Positions 22,200 through 33,385 are shown, numbered from the stretch's first letter. The stretch: DNA of 64,000 bases from Cristatella mucedo (GCA_009760855.2 WPIO01000038.1:3021001-3085000); one strand, 5' to 3'. The notes: generated by a model from the letters alone, not told the origin. A program made the numbers and translations.

Positions 22200-22670
22200 T
22201 AGTTCAATGCAAATAGGGTTAAAGGTTCAGCTATGCTTGTAACACGCTACTCTAGTTGGTTTTTTATTTTAGTTTGATACGTTATTCCATACAGGTAATC
22301 ATCGAATGTCCCGGAGTCATCTCTGCTATCATGGACATGCACCCAAAGCGTGTCGTACCGTAATCTGAAATAAACTAGCACATTAAGGTGGAATCAAAGC
22401 TGCACCCACACTTTAAATTCAACTTTGATCCATGAAAAATTGGCCGAGTTATGGAATTTACACTTCACCAAGCCACAATGTTAACGAAGCTGTTTAAAAG
22501 TCACAATCATGCACATTAAAAAGCTTCACCCGTATATCTTCACCTACCGTGGCTGAAAAAGTTAAAACATTAGGCGGCATACGATGCAGAGGCTGGTGTA
22601 TTTTTAATTGGTCAATAGGATGCTTCCGGTTTACGTTCGGGTTAGACCCAGTTAGCCTAATAACTTATTC
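22200..22670 (+). repeat. Downstream arm of the P unit (inverted copy 27.20-27.60 kb, relative at 59.2-59.6 kb)
   Basis: Reads from GCTATGCTTGTAACACGC through CGAATGTCCCGGAGTCATC and AAAATTGGCCGAGTTATGG to CGTTCGGGTTAGACC. Its reverse complement is recognisable at 27.20-27.60 kb, and a diverged direct relative lies at 59.23-59.58 kb. It is either intronic sequence carried along with the P exon or an older element. Confidence 0.55.
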
Positions 22671-22849
22671 TGTTGCTTGGTCGTCATCGGAATGTTTAAT
22701 TCAATTTTTTTAAAACGTTTGTTTTTTTAAATGCATCCTTAATAATATGTTAGCGTTGGACCAATTTTATAAGAAGTTTTTTGAATCCGCCTTAACGGGG
22801 TAGGCGATGAAAAAATTTTAATTTTCAATTTTTAATTTAATAATTTTCA

Positions 22850-23295
22850 ACCCTTGGCAGTCGGGTCTATCTCGGCTCCAGCAGAGAAAGGTTTCTCCTC
22901 TCCGCCCAAGAACTACTAGCGGCCCATGACGTCTTTCTATTTGGCATCGCAGCTTTCGTTGCTAACCGCTGGGGCACTCAGCTATTAGCAGGTTGCCAAC
23001 GTCGCAGTGGCGGACTGTGCGGCAGCTGGTAAGCCAGTGCTTACTTTATCTCTCCAGCTCGAGGAATAGCGTTTCCGCACTTAATATTCGGTAGAAAACT
23101 TTCGCACGCATTCTGTTGTGAAACAATCGCGTTTGTTTACCGCGGGCTCCAAAGCTAGCTAGTGTCTAATAGGAGCAGGTACGTGCGAATTAAGTCAGGC
23201 TATATCGCGTTTACGCTGAAGACGATGTTCGCCACGCGAACTCCGCCTCTGTAATTCGAACGCTGATTCTGCACTGAGCGCCTGCCGCCGCTTAC
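22850..23295 (-). other. Start of P1 intron, conserved between P copies
   Basis: The first 450 bases downstream of the P1 donor recur next to P2 (26.70-27.10), P3 (41.03-41.40) and P4 (52.70-53.14 kb). Common words are CTGAGCGCCTGCCGCCGCTTAC at the splice site, TACGTGCG(A)ATTAAGTCAGGCT, GCAGCTGGT(A)AGCCAGTG, TATTAGCAGGTTGCC and GTGGCGGACTGTGC. So the duplicated unit included intron, not only the exon. Confidence 0.65.
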
Positions 23296-24002
23296 CGCGG
23301 ATCCATCGGCCCATCCTTCCTGTAGCTGAAGCCGGCGTTGGTCGGAGTCGGAATGCCGAGCAGACGTCCAGTGCCGAGCGGCGCGTAGTCGCTCGGACGC
23401 AGCCGCATCGTGTAGACGTAGTTCTCCTGCCAGGATTCGATCGGCGCCGCCTCGCCGCCGCCACCGTCGCGCGTGAGCAGATACTGTGGCAGGAACACGC
23501 GAACGCTCGTCACGACGGCGCCTCGCCACAGCGCCATCGCCGGTCCCAGGGCGTGGACGCGACACTCGCCGAATTTGTCCTCGAACATGAGTCGCACGTG
23601 GTTCTCGACGCGGGGCGAGAAGCTCGCCACGACGGTCACGGTCGCGTTGTGCTCGACCGGCTGAGGAGGCGCCGTCCGGTCGGACACCGCGTAGGGCGAC
23701 GATCGCGGCGGCGGCGGCAGCAGTGCGCCACCGAGCTCTCTGGCGACTCGATGCGAGCCGCCGCCGGCGCCTCCAGCTGCGGCGCGGCCGCCGAGCGGCA
23801 GGCTGTCAGACGCCGAGTAGCCGTCGGCAGCGCCGACACGCTGCGACTGCGACCGGCCGCCATCGCCGCTCGGGACGAGAAGCTGCGAGGTAAACCCGAA
23901 CACGACGGCCGCTGAGCAGAAGGCCGCGAGCGTTCCGCGGAAGTGCCTCAGCCAATTGAAGCACCAGCGGAGCGCGAGCGACCGGCGCTCAGCTCGGTGC
24001 AT
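23296..24002 (-). CDS. First exon of gene P1: type II membrane propeller protein
   Basis: Codes for 235 residues plus two bases of an Arg codon. Start is placed at Met 24002 (MHRAERRS) because the same Met and context recur in P4, whereas the longer frame from 24125 is an Arg-run leader. A signal anchor follows at about residues 24-43 (FRGTLAAFCSAAVVFGF), preceded by basic residues, so the rest should be in the Golgi/ER lumen or outside the cell. Next comes a Gly/Ala/Pro-rich stem (about 45-110) with one N-x-T sequon (HNATVT), then VTVVASFSPRVENHVRLMFEDKFGECRV, ALWRGAVVTSVRVFLPQYLL and SWQENYVYTMRLRP, and the end GFSYRKDGPMDP. The donor CG/GTAAGC leaves phase 2. Joined to the exon at 11956, the reading becomes MDPR-AFVYRGRL, a classic propeller-entry motif. 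The gene sits 1 kb downstream of Z_A on the same strand. Confidence 0.7.
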
Positions 24003-24600
24003 CGCGAGACGTTCCAGTGGCTGCAGCAGCAGCAGCCGTCGCCGCCGCCGCCGTCGTCGTTTAGACTGTCGGCTCTTTACCGACGGACCGAAAGCTCGCT
24101 CGCCATTGGACAGCGCAAGCCGCAACCCGTGCGGTGGCTTTACCGCTGCTGCGGCATCGCTAGCCGCGTATGACTCAAACGCTCGTATCGAGTCTCCGCA
24201 TCAGTCGTCGCGAGCCATTACCGTCCCGACGCGAATCTGGCGCTCCTCTGGCCCCGCCCCTCCGTAGCCGCGCTGATTGATTGCAGCGAGCGATATTGTA
24301 CTCTTCGTGCGCCTGCTCCTCTCGCTCCGACCACTCCGCCTCCAGCTCCCACGACTCCGTTGCACGGCAATTGAAACGGATCGTAATGCTCGCAGCTTTC
24401 GCGCGCGCGGATATTACGAGGCAGCAAGCGCAGCGCTCGCAGCGGCGCTCGTTCGAGCCGACGCTCGAGCGACGACCGCGGGTGAAGCTCCGACCTTTCG
24501 AGCCTCGTAGGCTCACGTGACGCGTGGCTGGTGACGTAGGGTCACGTGACGCGTAGCTGCACGCGGTCATGCCAGCGGGAGCGGATCGCGGAGGCAGCAA
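24003..24600 (-). promoter_or_regulatory. CpG-rich 5' region of P1 with two TCACGTGA boxes
   Basis: Sequence upstream of the P1 start is CpG dense and has no TATA box near the start. Two palindromes TCACGTGA lie at 24513-24520 and 24542-24549, 29 bases apart, each followed by CGCGT. The second reads GTCACGTGAC, the full consensus of bHLH-zip (USF/TFE3/TFEB, CLEAR-type) sites. Function is inferred from the motif only. The open frame at 24600-24175 is taken as 5' UTR or chance. Confidence 0.45.
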
Positions 24601-25039
24601 AGAGCGCGGACGCCTGAAGATAAGTCCGTATTCGTAGCGTAGAGAAGTCCGCTAGACGGCCGCAGCGAAGGACTCGCTGCCAGTGCTGCACACCGGTCGC
24701 TGCGCAAGGTCAAGGTCTCGCCGCCGGTCCGAGATGGACCCGAGCGTTATCGCGCGATGCACCGCAATTGACTGCAACGGCCTATGCCTATACGACAAGA
24801 CGAACCGGTCAAGATGGCACCTGACCAGAGCGCGAGCGCGCGAACGCGTGCAAACGCATCCGGTTGGGCGGCTCCGCAGACTATTCGTCGAGGGAGCGGC
24901 GGACGCCACTTCGCACACAGTCGAGTGCTTGTACTTCTACTGCACAGGCCTCAACCGAGCGTGTCGCGGACGTGGCGATTAGTACTGTAGGTCGCGTTTA
25001 CAGCGAACTTGCCTTGCGAGGCCCACAGTCAAGCAGCAG

Positions 25040-25724
<685 letters not shown>

Positions 25725-25902
25725 CTAGTGCCATGCGGGCAACTTACGACCTGACGCGACTAGACGACGCCGGCGGTAGAGCCACGTCGCCCGGCGTTTC
25801 GCCAACCGGCTGGCTGGCGTTGCTGCCAGATTCAGGTGTATTCCCTTTTTATTTTGTGCCAAATAAGTACCGAGAAAGCTGAGCGCTCCTGGGCCAGCAA
25901 AC

Positions 25903-25995
<93 letters not shown>
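25903..25995. repeat. CT dinucleotide tract in the Z_A intron
   Basis: An uninterrupted run of about 46 CT units. Z_B has only GTCCAGAGAGCCG at the homologous point (44.40 kb), so this is a local expansion inside an otherwise aligned intron. Confidence 0.95.
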
Positions 25996-25996
<1 letters not shown>

Positions 25997-26037
25997 ACTC
26001 ACGCGAAGCTAGCTAGGCACAAGGAGTAGCCACCTAC

Positions 26038-26116
26038 CGTCTTCCATTTTTCTCAGCATATCCATAGGCATACTCGATATAGCTTGATGGCCGTATTCGT
26101 AGGAAACGTCGCTCAT
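26038..26116 (-). CDS. Z_A, exon 1
   Basis: Codes for 26 residues, MSDVSYEYGHQAISSMPMDM through MLRKMED, plus one base of the next codon (phase 1). The donor is ACG/GTAGGT. The sequence aligns with Z_B (MGDFFYEYGH, SMPDDM) and Z_C (MSDVSCKWQ, SMPESML), the strongest identity being A(I/A)xSMPxxML(x)xM. The acidic/Met-rich N terminus has no signal peptide, which suggests a cytosolic or nuclear protein. Phase 1 here matches the phase-1 acceptor at 25724, restoring a Gly codon. Intron about 313 bases. Too short to be found as an ordinary open frame; called from cross-copy conservation. Confidence 0.65.
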
Positions 26117-26235
26117 CTTAAGACACTTCGGAATGCCTCGGTTCCGTCACTTATGCTGTTTACAGAGGGGATATCTCGTCGTAACTTTGCGGTGACATCG
26201 CGCTGCCAACCACCGGCGCTCCACGTTATCGAGCG
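26117..26235 (-). promoter_or_regulatory. Z_A promoter region
   Basis: On the minus strand, GTGGAGCGCCGGTGGTTGGC, GCGCGATGTCACCGC and ACGACGAGATATCCCCTC match the block upstream of Z_B (43.99-44.06 kb) and of Z_C (48.42-48.48 kb). The TATA position reads GCATAAGT, weaker than in B and C. Confidence 0.5.
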
Positions 26236-26329
26236 CGCTCGCTAGCCAAAGAAATTAAGCGCTTAGCAGGCCCACAAGCTGCTCTGGCGCGCACGATTCG
26301 AGGAACCTTTTCCGGTCGCCATCGCAGTA

Positions 26330-26701
26330 ATTTGGCGCTGCCTACGGCGACTCGGCGTCTGACAGCCGGCCACTCGGCGGCGAGGCCGGAGCTGGTGGCG
26401 CTGGCGGTGGCTCGCATTGAGTCACCAGAGACCGCGGTGGAGCCCGGCTGCCGCCGCAGTCGGCGCTGTGGCGAGGCGCCGTCGTGGCGAGCGTTCGCGT
26501 GTTCCCGCCGCAGTATCTGCTCACGGGCGACGGTGGCGGCGGCGAAGCGGCGCCGATCGAATCCTGGCAGGAGAACTACGTGTACACGATGCGGCTTCGT
26601 CCGAGCGACTACGCGCCGCTCGGCACCGGACGTCCGCTCGGCATTCCGACTCCGACCGACGCCGGCTTCAGCTACAGAGAGGATGGGCCGACGGATCCGC
26701 G
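26330..26701 (+). pseudogene. P2: truncated copy of the P first exon
   Basis: The in-frame reading begins near GAAYGDSASDSRPLGG, hits a TGA just after GGAGGGSH (26417-26419), and then lacks about 80-90 residues: it goes directly from GGARLPPQS to ALWRGAVVASVRVFPPQYLL, skipping the VTVVASFSPRVENHV segment. The end SWQENYVYTMRLRP, GFSYREDGPTDP and the phase-2 donor CG/GTAAGC are kept. The signal anchor is absent. It lies head-to-head with Z_A (start 26116) and inverted relative to P1. It could still act as a splice donor but not as a first coding exon. Confidence 0.75.
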
Positions 26702-27620
26702 GTAAGCGGCGGCAGACGCTCAGTGCAGAGACAGCGTTCGAATTACTGAGGCGGAGTTTGCGCGCGGCGAACATCGTCTTCAGCGTAAACGCGATACAGC
26801 CTGACTTAATTCGCACGTACCTGCTAATATTGAACACTAGTTAGATTCGAAACAGCGTTTTCTCGAGCCAGAGAGATACCGCAGCCACTGGCTTGCTAGC
26901 TAACGTACAGTCCGCCACTGAGATATCGGCAACCTGCTAATAGCTGAGTACCCCTGTGGTTAACAACTAAGGCTGTTCTGCAAAATATGAAGATGTCATT
27001 GGGCCGACAGTTGCCCTTGCGTGGAGAGGAGACACAGCAGGTCTCCACTGGAGGTGCGAAAGGTCCGACTGCCACGGGTTGATGAAGGTGAACGTAAAAA
27101 CTTATTTGTAAAATTGGATCAAAAATCAACTTAATATTCAGGATCGCTTTCAAAAACAAACGTGTTAAAAACTAAATGAAAAGTTCTGATGACTACCAAG
27201 TAAAAGAAAAAATGATTACGCTAACCGGGTCTAACCCGGATATAAACCGGAAGCAATACATCAACAAAAATGAAAATTCACCGGTCCCTGTACAATATGC
27301 GACTCACGATCTAACTTTTCAACCTTGGTAAATTGAGGTACATGGGTGAAGCTTTTTGAAGTGCATGCCTGTGACTTTTAAATAGCTTCGTTAACATTGT
27401 AGCTTTGTGAACTGTAAAATCCAAAACTCGGCCAAAGTGACAGGAATCAATGCTGAATTTTAAATGTTGGTGCAGCTCTGCTTCCACCCTATTTCGCTAG
27501 TTTTTTTCTGTTTTCGGTACGACGCGTTTTCAGTGTTTTTCCATGATAGCGGAGATGAATCCAGGATCTTTGATGGTAACCTGTTTGGAAAAACGTACTC
27601 AACAGAAATGATAGATAAGA
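26702..27620 (+). repeat. Downstream arm of P2, inverted repeat of 22.2-23.3 kb
   Basis: Contains the same landmarks as the P1 intron start in reverse orientation relative to 22.85-23.29 kb (CAGTCCGCCACTGAGATATCGGCAACCTGCTAAT; landmark words only), and at 27.30-27.60 kb the reverse complement of 22.25-22.56 kb (GGTGAAGCTTTTTGAAGTGCATG, CGCTAGTTTTTTTCTG, GGTACGACGCGTTT). Confidence 0.6.
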
Positions 27621-27639
27621 TACTAGCTGATTTAGCAGC

Positions 27640-27800
27640 CTCGTTTTGTATAGCGTCAGAAAAGCCTTTATGGCTATCACCACCGCTTGCTGTGGCGATA
27701 AAGGATCGCCCACCACAGGATTCGAACCTACGACCTTGGGGCCCCGGTCGTGAAAAGCAACCAACTTACCTAGTGAGCCATTATGGCTCGCCGAAATCAG
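27640..27800 (-). mobile_element. tRNA-headed SINE copy
   Basis: The reverse complement starts AGCCATAATGGCTCACTAGG (A-box TGGCTCACTAGG), has B box GTAGGTTCGAATCCTG, then the body GGGCGATCCTTTATCGCC, GCAAGCGGTGGTGATAGCC and the conserved end ACGAGGCTGCTAAATCAGC. It is one of the best-kept members; the head fits a tRNA-like pol III promoter. Confidence 0.7.
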
Positions 27801-28760
27801 ATTGGCTGAGGAGCAAAATGAAAGCAGGAAGCAGGAGCAGCGACGGGCGCCAAAAGACCGACTACAATGCAAGGAGCTGGTGCAGCAACAGGAGGCAGAC
27901 GAGCGACTGCACGGAGAAGGACCCTGAGCAGCGACGAGAGCAATTGCCTAAGGTGCCGGAGCTGTGACAAGAGCGGTTGGGAGTAGTCAAATCCGGATCT
28001 GGCATGGAGATTTTCACACAAACCCCGGTTTGAGCAGCAGGAGGTGGCACAGCCACCTCAGTCAATAGCCGAGCCAGCACCAGCAGAGGAGGTCTTGGCC
28101 CCCGAGCTGCTTTTATGGTGTCAAGCTGAGGATGATCTCTTTCAAAGCATTTGCGAACAAAGGAGATTGACCCGTCGGGAGAGACGGAAATCCGAAAGGA
28201 TTCACCGGATCGAGCCGGAAAGGCAACAGGCACAAGTGGAGTCTTAGCCACTGGTCGGGCTTGGCCAGGAGCCATCGCTCTTGACCCGGGAGGCTGACCT
28301 CATGCTGGAGCATGTACCGAGGGTGATCTGAGATAACCCGGAAGTGAGCAATAATGACTATTTGACCGATGAGGGGCGGGTGGATTGAAGATTGACGGCT
28401 CGGAGGGCCGTTTCCCAACCCAAAAACCAGCTGGTTCTGCCGAATGCCTGTCGTGTTGAGTGATGAGGTTAGCTCACTATGTTCCATAGGATCAGAGAAT
28501 ATCCGATCAACCTGCCTTACCATGGGGCATAGCAGCAGTTGGGCAATGGATGCAGGCCCCAAATTTAGTCAACCGATCTCTGGTGTCTTGCTCGGCAAAA
28601 AGAGGCCTTTGAGCGAACGTGACTCAGTAGCTTGGGAGCAGTGTACGGAGGAGTGGACTGGGTGGAGGCCCTGCGAAATTTCAGACTCCCTAAGCAGCCA
28701 CAGGCTCAGGTCAAGCAAACAACCGGTGGAACGAAACATCGCAGTCTAAGTCTCGCTTAG
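27800..28760 (+). mobile_element. Fragment of a Gmr1-like element (gag/linker) and LTR piece
   Basis: EEVLAPELLLWCQAEDDLFQ and RRERRKSER at 28.08-28.20 kb match the linker of the element at 20.5 kb (GEVLAPELPLGAQFEEDLFQ). Upstream is a Gln/Arg/Glu-rich coiled segment (27.80-27.97 kb). Downstream, AGCTTGGGAGCAG, GTGGAGGCCCTGCGAA and CAGACTCCCTAAGCAGCC mark the start of an LTR-like stretch at 28.63-28.75 kb. The relative at 54.4-55.1 kb has the same order. Frames broken. Confidence 0.5.
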
Positions 28761-29330
28761 TTGTTCGTCGCCGCAGTTTGAAACTTTTGTCCTCAGAAGC
28801 ACAGTCTCCTGCTTTAGCTACTGAAGCTGCAGCTCCGAGCACTAGCAGGTATCTTACTTTTGTTATAGCTCCTTGAACTCCCGAGCTCGAGCGTAATCGC
28901 TATTCTCTCTGACCCAACTTTCTGGGTCACCTCCTAGGTTTATTTATTCTGTTAATTGGCCTTGGATCCTTGGCTGATGGCTACCTCTGCCTGACTACCA
29001 GCCGTGAACCTTAGTTAATGCAGCGTACTAAATGGCTAATGGCTGATGGCAATCTCGCTCCTGCCTGCTGGCCTAGATCTTTGTTTAATGGTGCGTATTA
29101 CTGGGTCCACATCCAGACCATTCATCTGCGGAAAGCTCCATTCTAACCTGAGTAGATGTGGCTGTCAGATAAACCTGTCACTCTGCTCCCGGGTAACTAA
29201 TTGATTTCCTCCCCGGGTTCTACTTGGATCTATTCGTGCTACAAGTCGCTTTAGACAGCCTACTTAAACCAGACTTCGGCAAGGGCTCACATCGTGTCTA
29301 ACCTGAGAGCTGCCCCTGCGAATTACTCAC
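28740..29330. repeat. Repeat shared with 33.86-34.36 kb
   Basis: CGCAGT(C)(T/C)AAGT, GTTCGTCGCCG(C/T)AG, GCTACTGAAGCTGCAGC, then TAGGTTTATTTATTCTGTTAATT and TTGGCTGAT are found in order again at 33.86-34.36 kb, where an L2 tail (34.05-34.21 kb) splits the copy. It may be the LTR of an unidentified element. Confidence 0.45.
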
Positions 29331-29724
29331 CCTCTCGGTGCACAGAAGCTTCGCACCTTATCAGTCCTGGATTCGGCGGCAAGTAAACCAGTGGCTCAAG
29401 TGGAAAGCAAAAGCTCGAAGCCCCACGACTGACGAACCTATCCTAAACTTGGGCACGCCTGATTTGGCGTTTTGCGTTAGCAACGCATATCTCGATATCC
29501 AGGCTTCGGCCTTGGGCAGGCTCGCCAACTCTGGCTGCCGCTGGCGGTCGCTGCACAGCACACGGCACTTCCTCGAGCACAAAGAAGAAGAAGAAGAAGA
29601 GGAACGACTGCGAGCGTCTCCTGGATCGTCTTACAGCTTGCTCACAAGGAGAGGGCTTGTCGCTCAGCCTTCCGTTATGCTGTGAGTCGAGGCAATGGCA
29701 GTTTGACCGGTTTGTGAAGCTTTC
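29331..29724. other. Unassigned; (GAA)n at 29582-29604
   Basis: Opposing frames of 115 (plus) and 73 codons (minus) have no recognised motif; the plus frame includes a run of Glu from the GAA tract. Confidence 0.3.
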
Positions 29725-30063
29725 TCATAGGGATCTGACTCGCTCATCCTCGGACAGCACTTTATTTAAGATCACAGCCATTACTTTCGGTGCAACCTTA
29801 AGGCCGAAACCCAGGCGAGTCAGGCAGTATCGACGGCCATGAACTTTGTCCACCTGATACTTCCACAATGATGGGACTACGCGAATTTTCAAAAAGGCCT
29901 TATGCAGGTCCAAGACGCCTACGTTGTTTCCCACTCGCCGCCATGCACGAAGTTTATTACTGCACACGTCCGCTTCAGCCGTGTGGCTCGACATGAACTG
30001 GTTGAGCTCGCGATAGTCGAGGACGGGCCTCACTTTCTCTTTGCTGCTTTGGATCACAGCCAT
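29725..30063 (-). mobile_element. LTR-retrotransposon reverse transcriptase fragment
   Basis: The frame encodes an RT N-terminal half: KVRPVLDYRELNQF, HTAEADVCSNKLRAWRR, NVGVLDLHKAFLKIRV (motif with catalytic Asp), SLWKYQ and RRYCLTRLGFGLKVAP. The GFGL-x-x-AP form differs from the PFGL form of the Gmr1-like element at 18 kb, so this is a second LTR element type. I cannot decide between a divergent Ty3/gypsy and a BEL/Pao lineage. The YxDD box is not reached; the frame ends at 29725. Confidence 0.6.
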
Positions 30064-30480
30064 CGAGGGAATCAGCCCGCCTCACTCCCCATGAAAAGGT
30101 TGAAGACAACCACACCTTATCCAGCCCTCCACTTCGAAAACAAACTGATTTTACTCATGACCAGATTTTCTCATGTAACTGCACTTTGTCATCACCAATT
30201 GCTACCAAATCCTGCTTATCTGACTACATGCAGATCTCATTCAATCTACAGTGTGTGCCCACCTCCTCTTCTAAAATAACCTGTGAATCACGAAACCTCA
30301 AGACCCTTGACATCGATGCTGTCCATGCGAGAATATCTGCTGCTTGCCAGCGGCCTAACAGGTGCCAGTACCGATGTCGCAGTAGTCCAGACGGCGCGGC
30401 GCGAGCCTCCATTTGGGCAGAAGCAGCTGTGGCTCTTGTGCCTCCTGAGCCTGCAGCTCTGCAGCCGAGATAACGCTCCT
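30064..30480. other. No recognisable feature
   Basis: Overlapping frames of 95-125 codons on both strands lack motifs. The sequence leads into the L2 copy that follows and may include its endonuclease remnant. Confidence 0.3.
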
Positions 30481-30589
30481 CTCGGCTGTAGCTCAGAAGA
30501 TACACATGAAATTGGGACTCGAATGCACGTCGCTGCGTGGTGGCTACGCAAGCACCGGCCGAGCATAGCGAAAGTTGCAGAGCAAGTGC

Positions 30590-31528
30590 GTCTGCTACTC
30601 AGTCCTCCCTCCGATCTGTCATCATTGGTAGATAGCCACAACACGTCACTAGGGGACACGCTCGTCGAATTTGTACCTCTGACAAAGCTCACTGTGCGCC
30701 CTCGCCCAGACGGACTATGATTTACCGCATACATTAAACTAGGCAGGTCTACTAAGCCCAAGCTTGAAAAAGCATACAAAAGATCAGGACTGACTGTCCG
30801 TCGACAGGCACATAAAGATTACTGTAGGTCGTACCAATCAATCCTAGCAAACGCCAAGCCTAGCAACTATAAAACATTGTTGAATTACAGATGGACAATC
30901 CAAAAATGCTAATGTCGAAGATCAACCTTCTCTATAACCGTTCCCAGATTAGCTTTTTACCTGATGATCCTTGTGATGATCTAGCCAATCGCTTCTCTTG
31001 ATTCTTTGTGCAGAAGAGAGACAAGATCAGGGTGTCCATCCCTGCGATGGCAACATCCGACATACTCCTCCATCAGGCCAAGCATCGTACCACCCGCTAT
31101 TCGGAGTCCGACAGTCTACAAATACCTTGTACAAACCTTAAATCCTTTGGAGACCGTGCATTTAGTTCGTATGCTCCCAAAGCCTGGAACTCCCTCCCGA
31201 CCTGCGTCAGAACATCCCCTGACCTGACCACATTTAAAAGAAGCTTAAAAACACACCTGTTTAGGACAGCATTGAGTGGGTCCCTGTGATTCGTCCTTCA
31301 CGTGCTTATGCATGCTGACACTGTGCATGCTGCCACTAACCACATTTGCATGCTGACCCTGAGCATGTCACCCCTAACCATGTTATTCATTATGTTTGTT
31401 TTTCAAGCAGGATTTTACTTACCATTCAATTGCATTTCTCTTTGCATCAAATGTAAAGCACATAGAAAGAGATTAAGTTCTCTGAGGGCGCTTTGCCAAG
31501 TACATTATTATTATTATTATTACAACAT
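30590..31528 (+). mobile_element. L2-like LINE with internally deleted RT
   Basis: Opens with the linker between endonuclease and RT (DLSSLVDSHNTSLGDTLVEF, VRPRPDG, KLEKAYKRSGLTVRRQAHKDY) to about 31.04 kb. It then jumps directly to the C-terminal domain (HQAKHRTTRYSESDSLQI, GDRAFSSYAPKAWNSLP, KRSLKTHLFRTALSGSL) and a complete 3' end: hairpin near 31450-31495 and an ATT tail to 31523. The whole RT is missing. The same kind of junction is seen at 4.7-5.4 kb, suggesting an internally deleted subfamily. Confidence 0.8.
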
Positions 31529-31529
31529 C

Positions 31530-33385
31530 CCCGTAGAATGCTGTTCCCAGATTCCTGGCTGCACCTCAATGTCTAAATTTAAGTAGGTCACTAGTGATCT
31601 AGTCCTGAAGCTCGTATCTCAATCAAAGAAGACAACAAGTCCTCTGGACCCTATTCCCACTGTCCAGCTCCTACGTTGCATTGATCTGATGCTGCCGTGC
31701 AGAACTAACATCATTAATATGTCATTAGCCTCAAGTCATGTCCCAGCACCTTTCAAAAAGCTGTTGTCAGGCCACTTCTCAAGAAAGCGACACTAGACCA
31801 CGAGAACTTCTGCAACTACTACCCCGTCTCCCTTCTACCATTCCTATTAAAGGCACTGGAACGGTTCATGACGGACCAGCTGAACTCATATATCGAAACC
31901 TCACACCTTGCTAGTAAGTTTCAGTCTGGCTTTCGAGCTAATCACTCCACAGAGTCAGCGTTGCTTAGGGTATACCTACTTAGGAATGCAGGCATAGGTA
32001 GAGTGTCTCTGCTCGTTTTGCTTAATCATTCGGCAGCTTTTGATACTCTCGATCACAAAGTTCGTCGAGAGCACCTCTCATCTCGCCTGGGCATCACTGG
32101 CACTGCTCTGCAATGGTTCAGGTCCTATCTCAGTGGGAGACTCCAGAGCAATGACGTGAATGGACAAAGATGATCCAAGGTACCTCCGAAACATGGGGTA
32201 CCTCAGGGCTCCATGCTTGGTCCGCTTCTTTTCACGGTTTAAACTCTCCCTCTTGCTGATGTGATTGCCAAGCACAATCTAGGCTTTCACTTCTATGCGG
32301 ATGACACTCAGTTGTACCTTTGCCTATATCTCTCCCGGCCTTCGAACACCTCGAATTCTCTCAACTCACTCGTGGCATGTATTGATGACATCCACACATG
32401 GATGACAGCAAGTTTTCTAAAACTAAACAATGATAAAACTAACTTACTAGTTATGGGCAAACCCAGTGTGATTCAGAGATTGGAAAGGCTGACGCTCACA
32501 ATTAGCTCTGCCAGCACATCTCCTCTTAAATCAGGTCAAAATCTAGGTGTCATATTCTAAAGAGAACTTTCGTTAGACGAACACATCAGCTCCACGGTCA
32601 AATCTGAAAACCTTCAGCTACATAGCATTGCTAAAATTCGCGCTTGTTTAGATAAGGATACCACGTCTAAGTTGGTCCATGCATTCGTGACATCCCGTCT
32701 TCACTTCTGTAACTCACTGTTTACTTGCCTACCAGCATGTGCAATCAGGTGATTACAGCCGGTGCAAAACTGTGCAGCTACGCTTGTCTATCGTGAGCGT
32801 CGCAGTTGCCACATCACACCACTTCTCGCCGACCTGCACTGGCTACCAGTCAGGAACGGATCGAATTCACGGTTTCGTCTCTCGCTTTTAGGTCACTTCA
32901 TTCTTTGGCTCCAGCTTATCTCTCAGATCTACTCCCCCACCAGGCCAAGCAGCGCACCTTCTGCTTTTCTGAATCCAACAGTTTACCAATACCTCATACA
33001 AACCTCAAATCCTTTGGAGACCGTGCATTTAGTTCGTATGTTCCCAAAGCCTGGAACTCACTCCCGACTTGCCTCAGAACATCCCCTGACTTGACCAGAT
33101 TGAAAAAGAACTTAAAACACACCTGTTTAGGACAGCATTTAGTGTGTCACTGTGATTCGCCCCTCATGTTCTTTGGCGTGCTGACATTGTGCATACTGCC
33201 ACTAACCACATTTGCATGCTAACCCTGTGCATGTCACCCCTAACCATGGTATTCATGTTGTTTACCAATCATGATATTACTCACCATTCAATTGCAATTC
33301 CCTTTGCAGCAAATGTAAAGCACCTAGAAAGAGATTGAGTTCTTTGAGGACGCTTTATCAAAAGCATTGTTATTATTATTTCTCC
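31530..33385 (+). mobile_element. L2-like LINE with nearly full RT, several frame breaks
   Basis: It starts in the pre-RT region right at the tail of the preceding copy. RT blocks in order: MTDQLNSYIETSHLASKFQSGF-type finger region at 31.87 kb, LLVLLNHSAAFDTLDHKV (motif A, with Asn for the first Asp-proximal residue), RLGITGTALQWFRSYLSGRL, GVPQGSMLGPLLF region near 32.20 kb with a TGA at 32171, FYADDTQLYL (intact YADD) at 32.29 kb, MTASFLKLNNDKTNLLVMGKPS, then the C-terminal domain from 32.65 kb and a complete 3' hairpin with ATT tail at 33370-33378. Inactive, but younger than the copies at 3.5-9.5 kb. Confidence 0.85.

Noticed and set aside
23200-24267. Several 60-120 codon frames antisense to, or shifted from, the P1 exon
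   Set aside because: CpG-rich sequence suppresses stops in all frames; only the frame shared by P1-P4 keeps the same protein and ends at a common donor.
27640-27800. Functional tRNA genes in the SINE heads
   Set aside because: A and B boxes are present but the acceptor stem and anticodon arm do not pair; the sequences continue into a repeated body.
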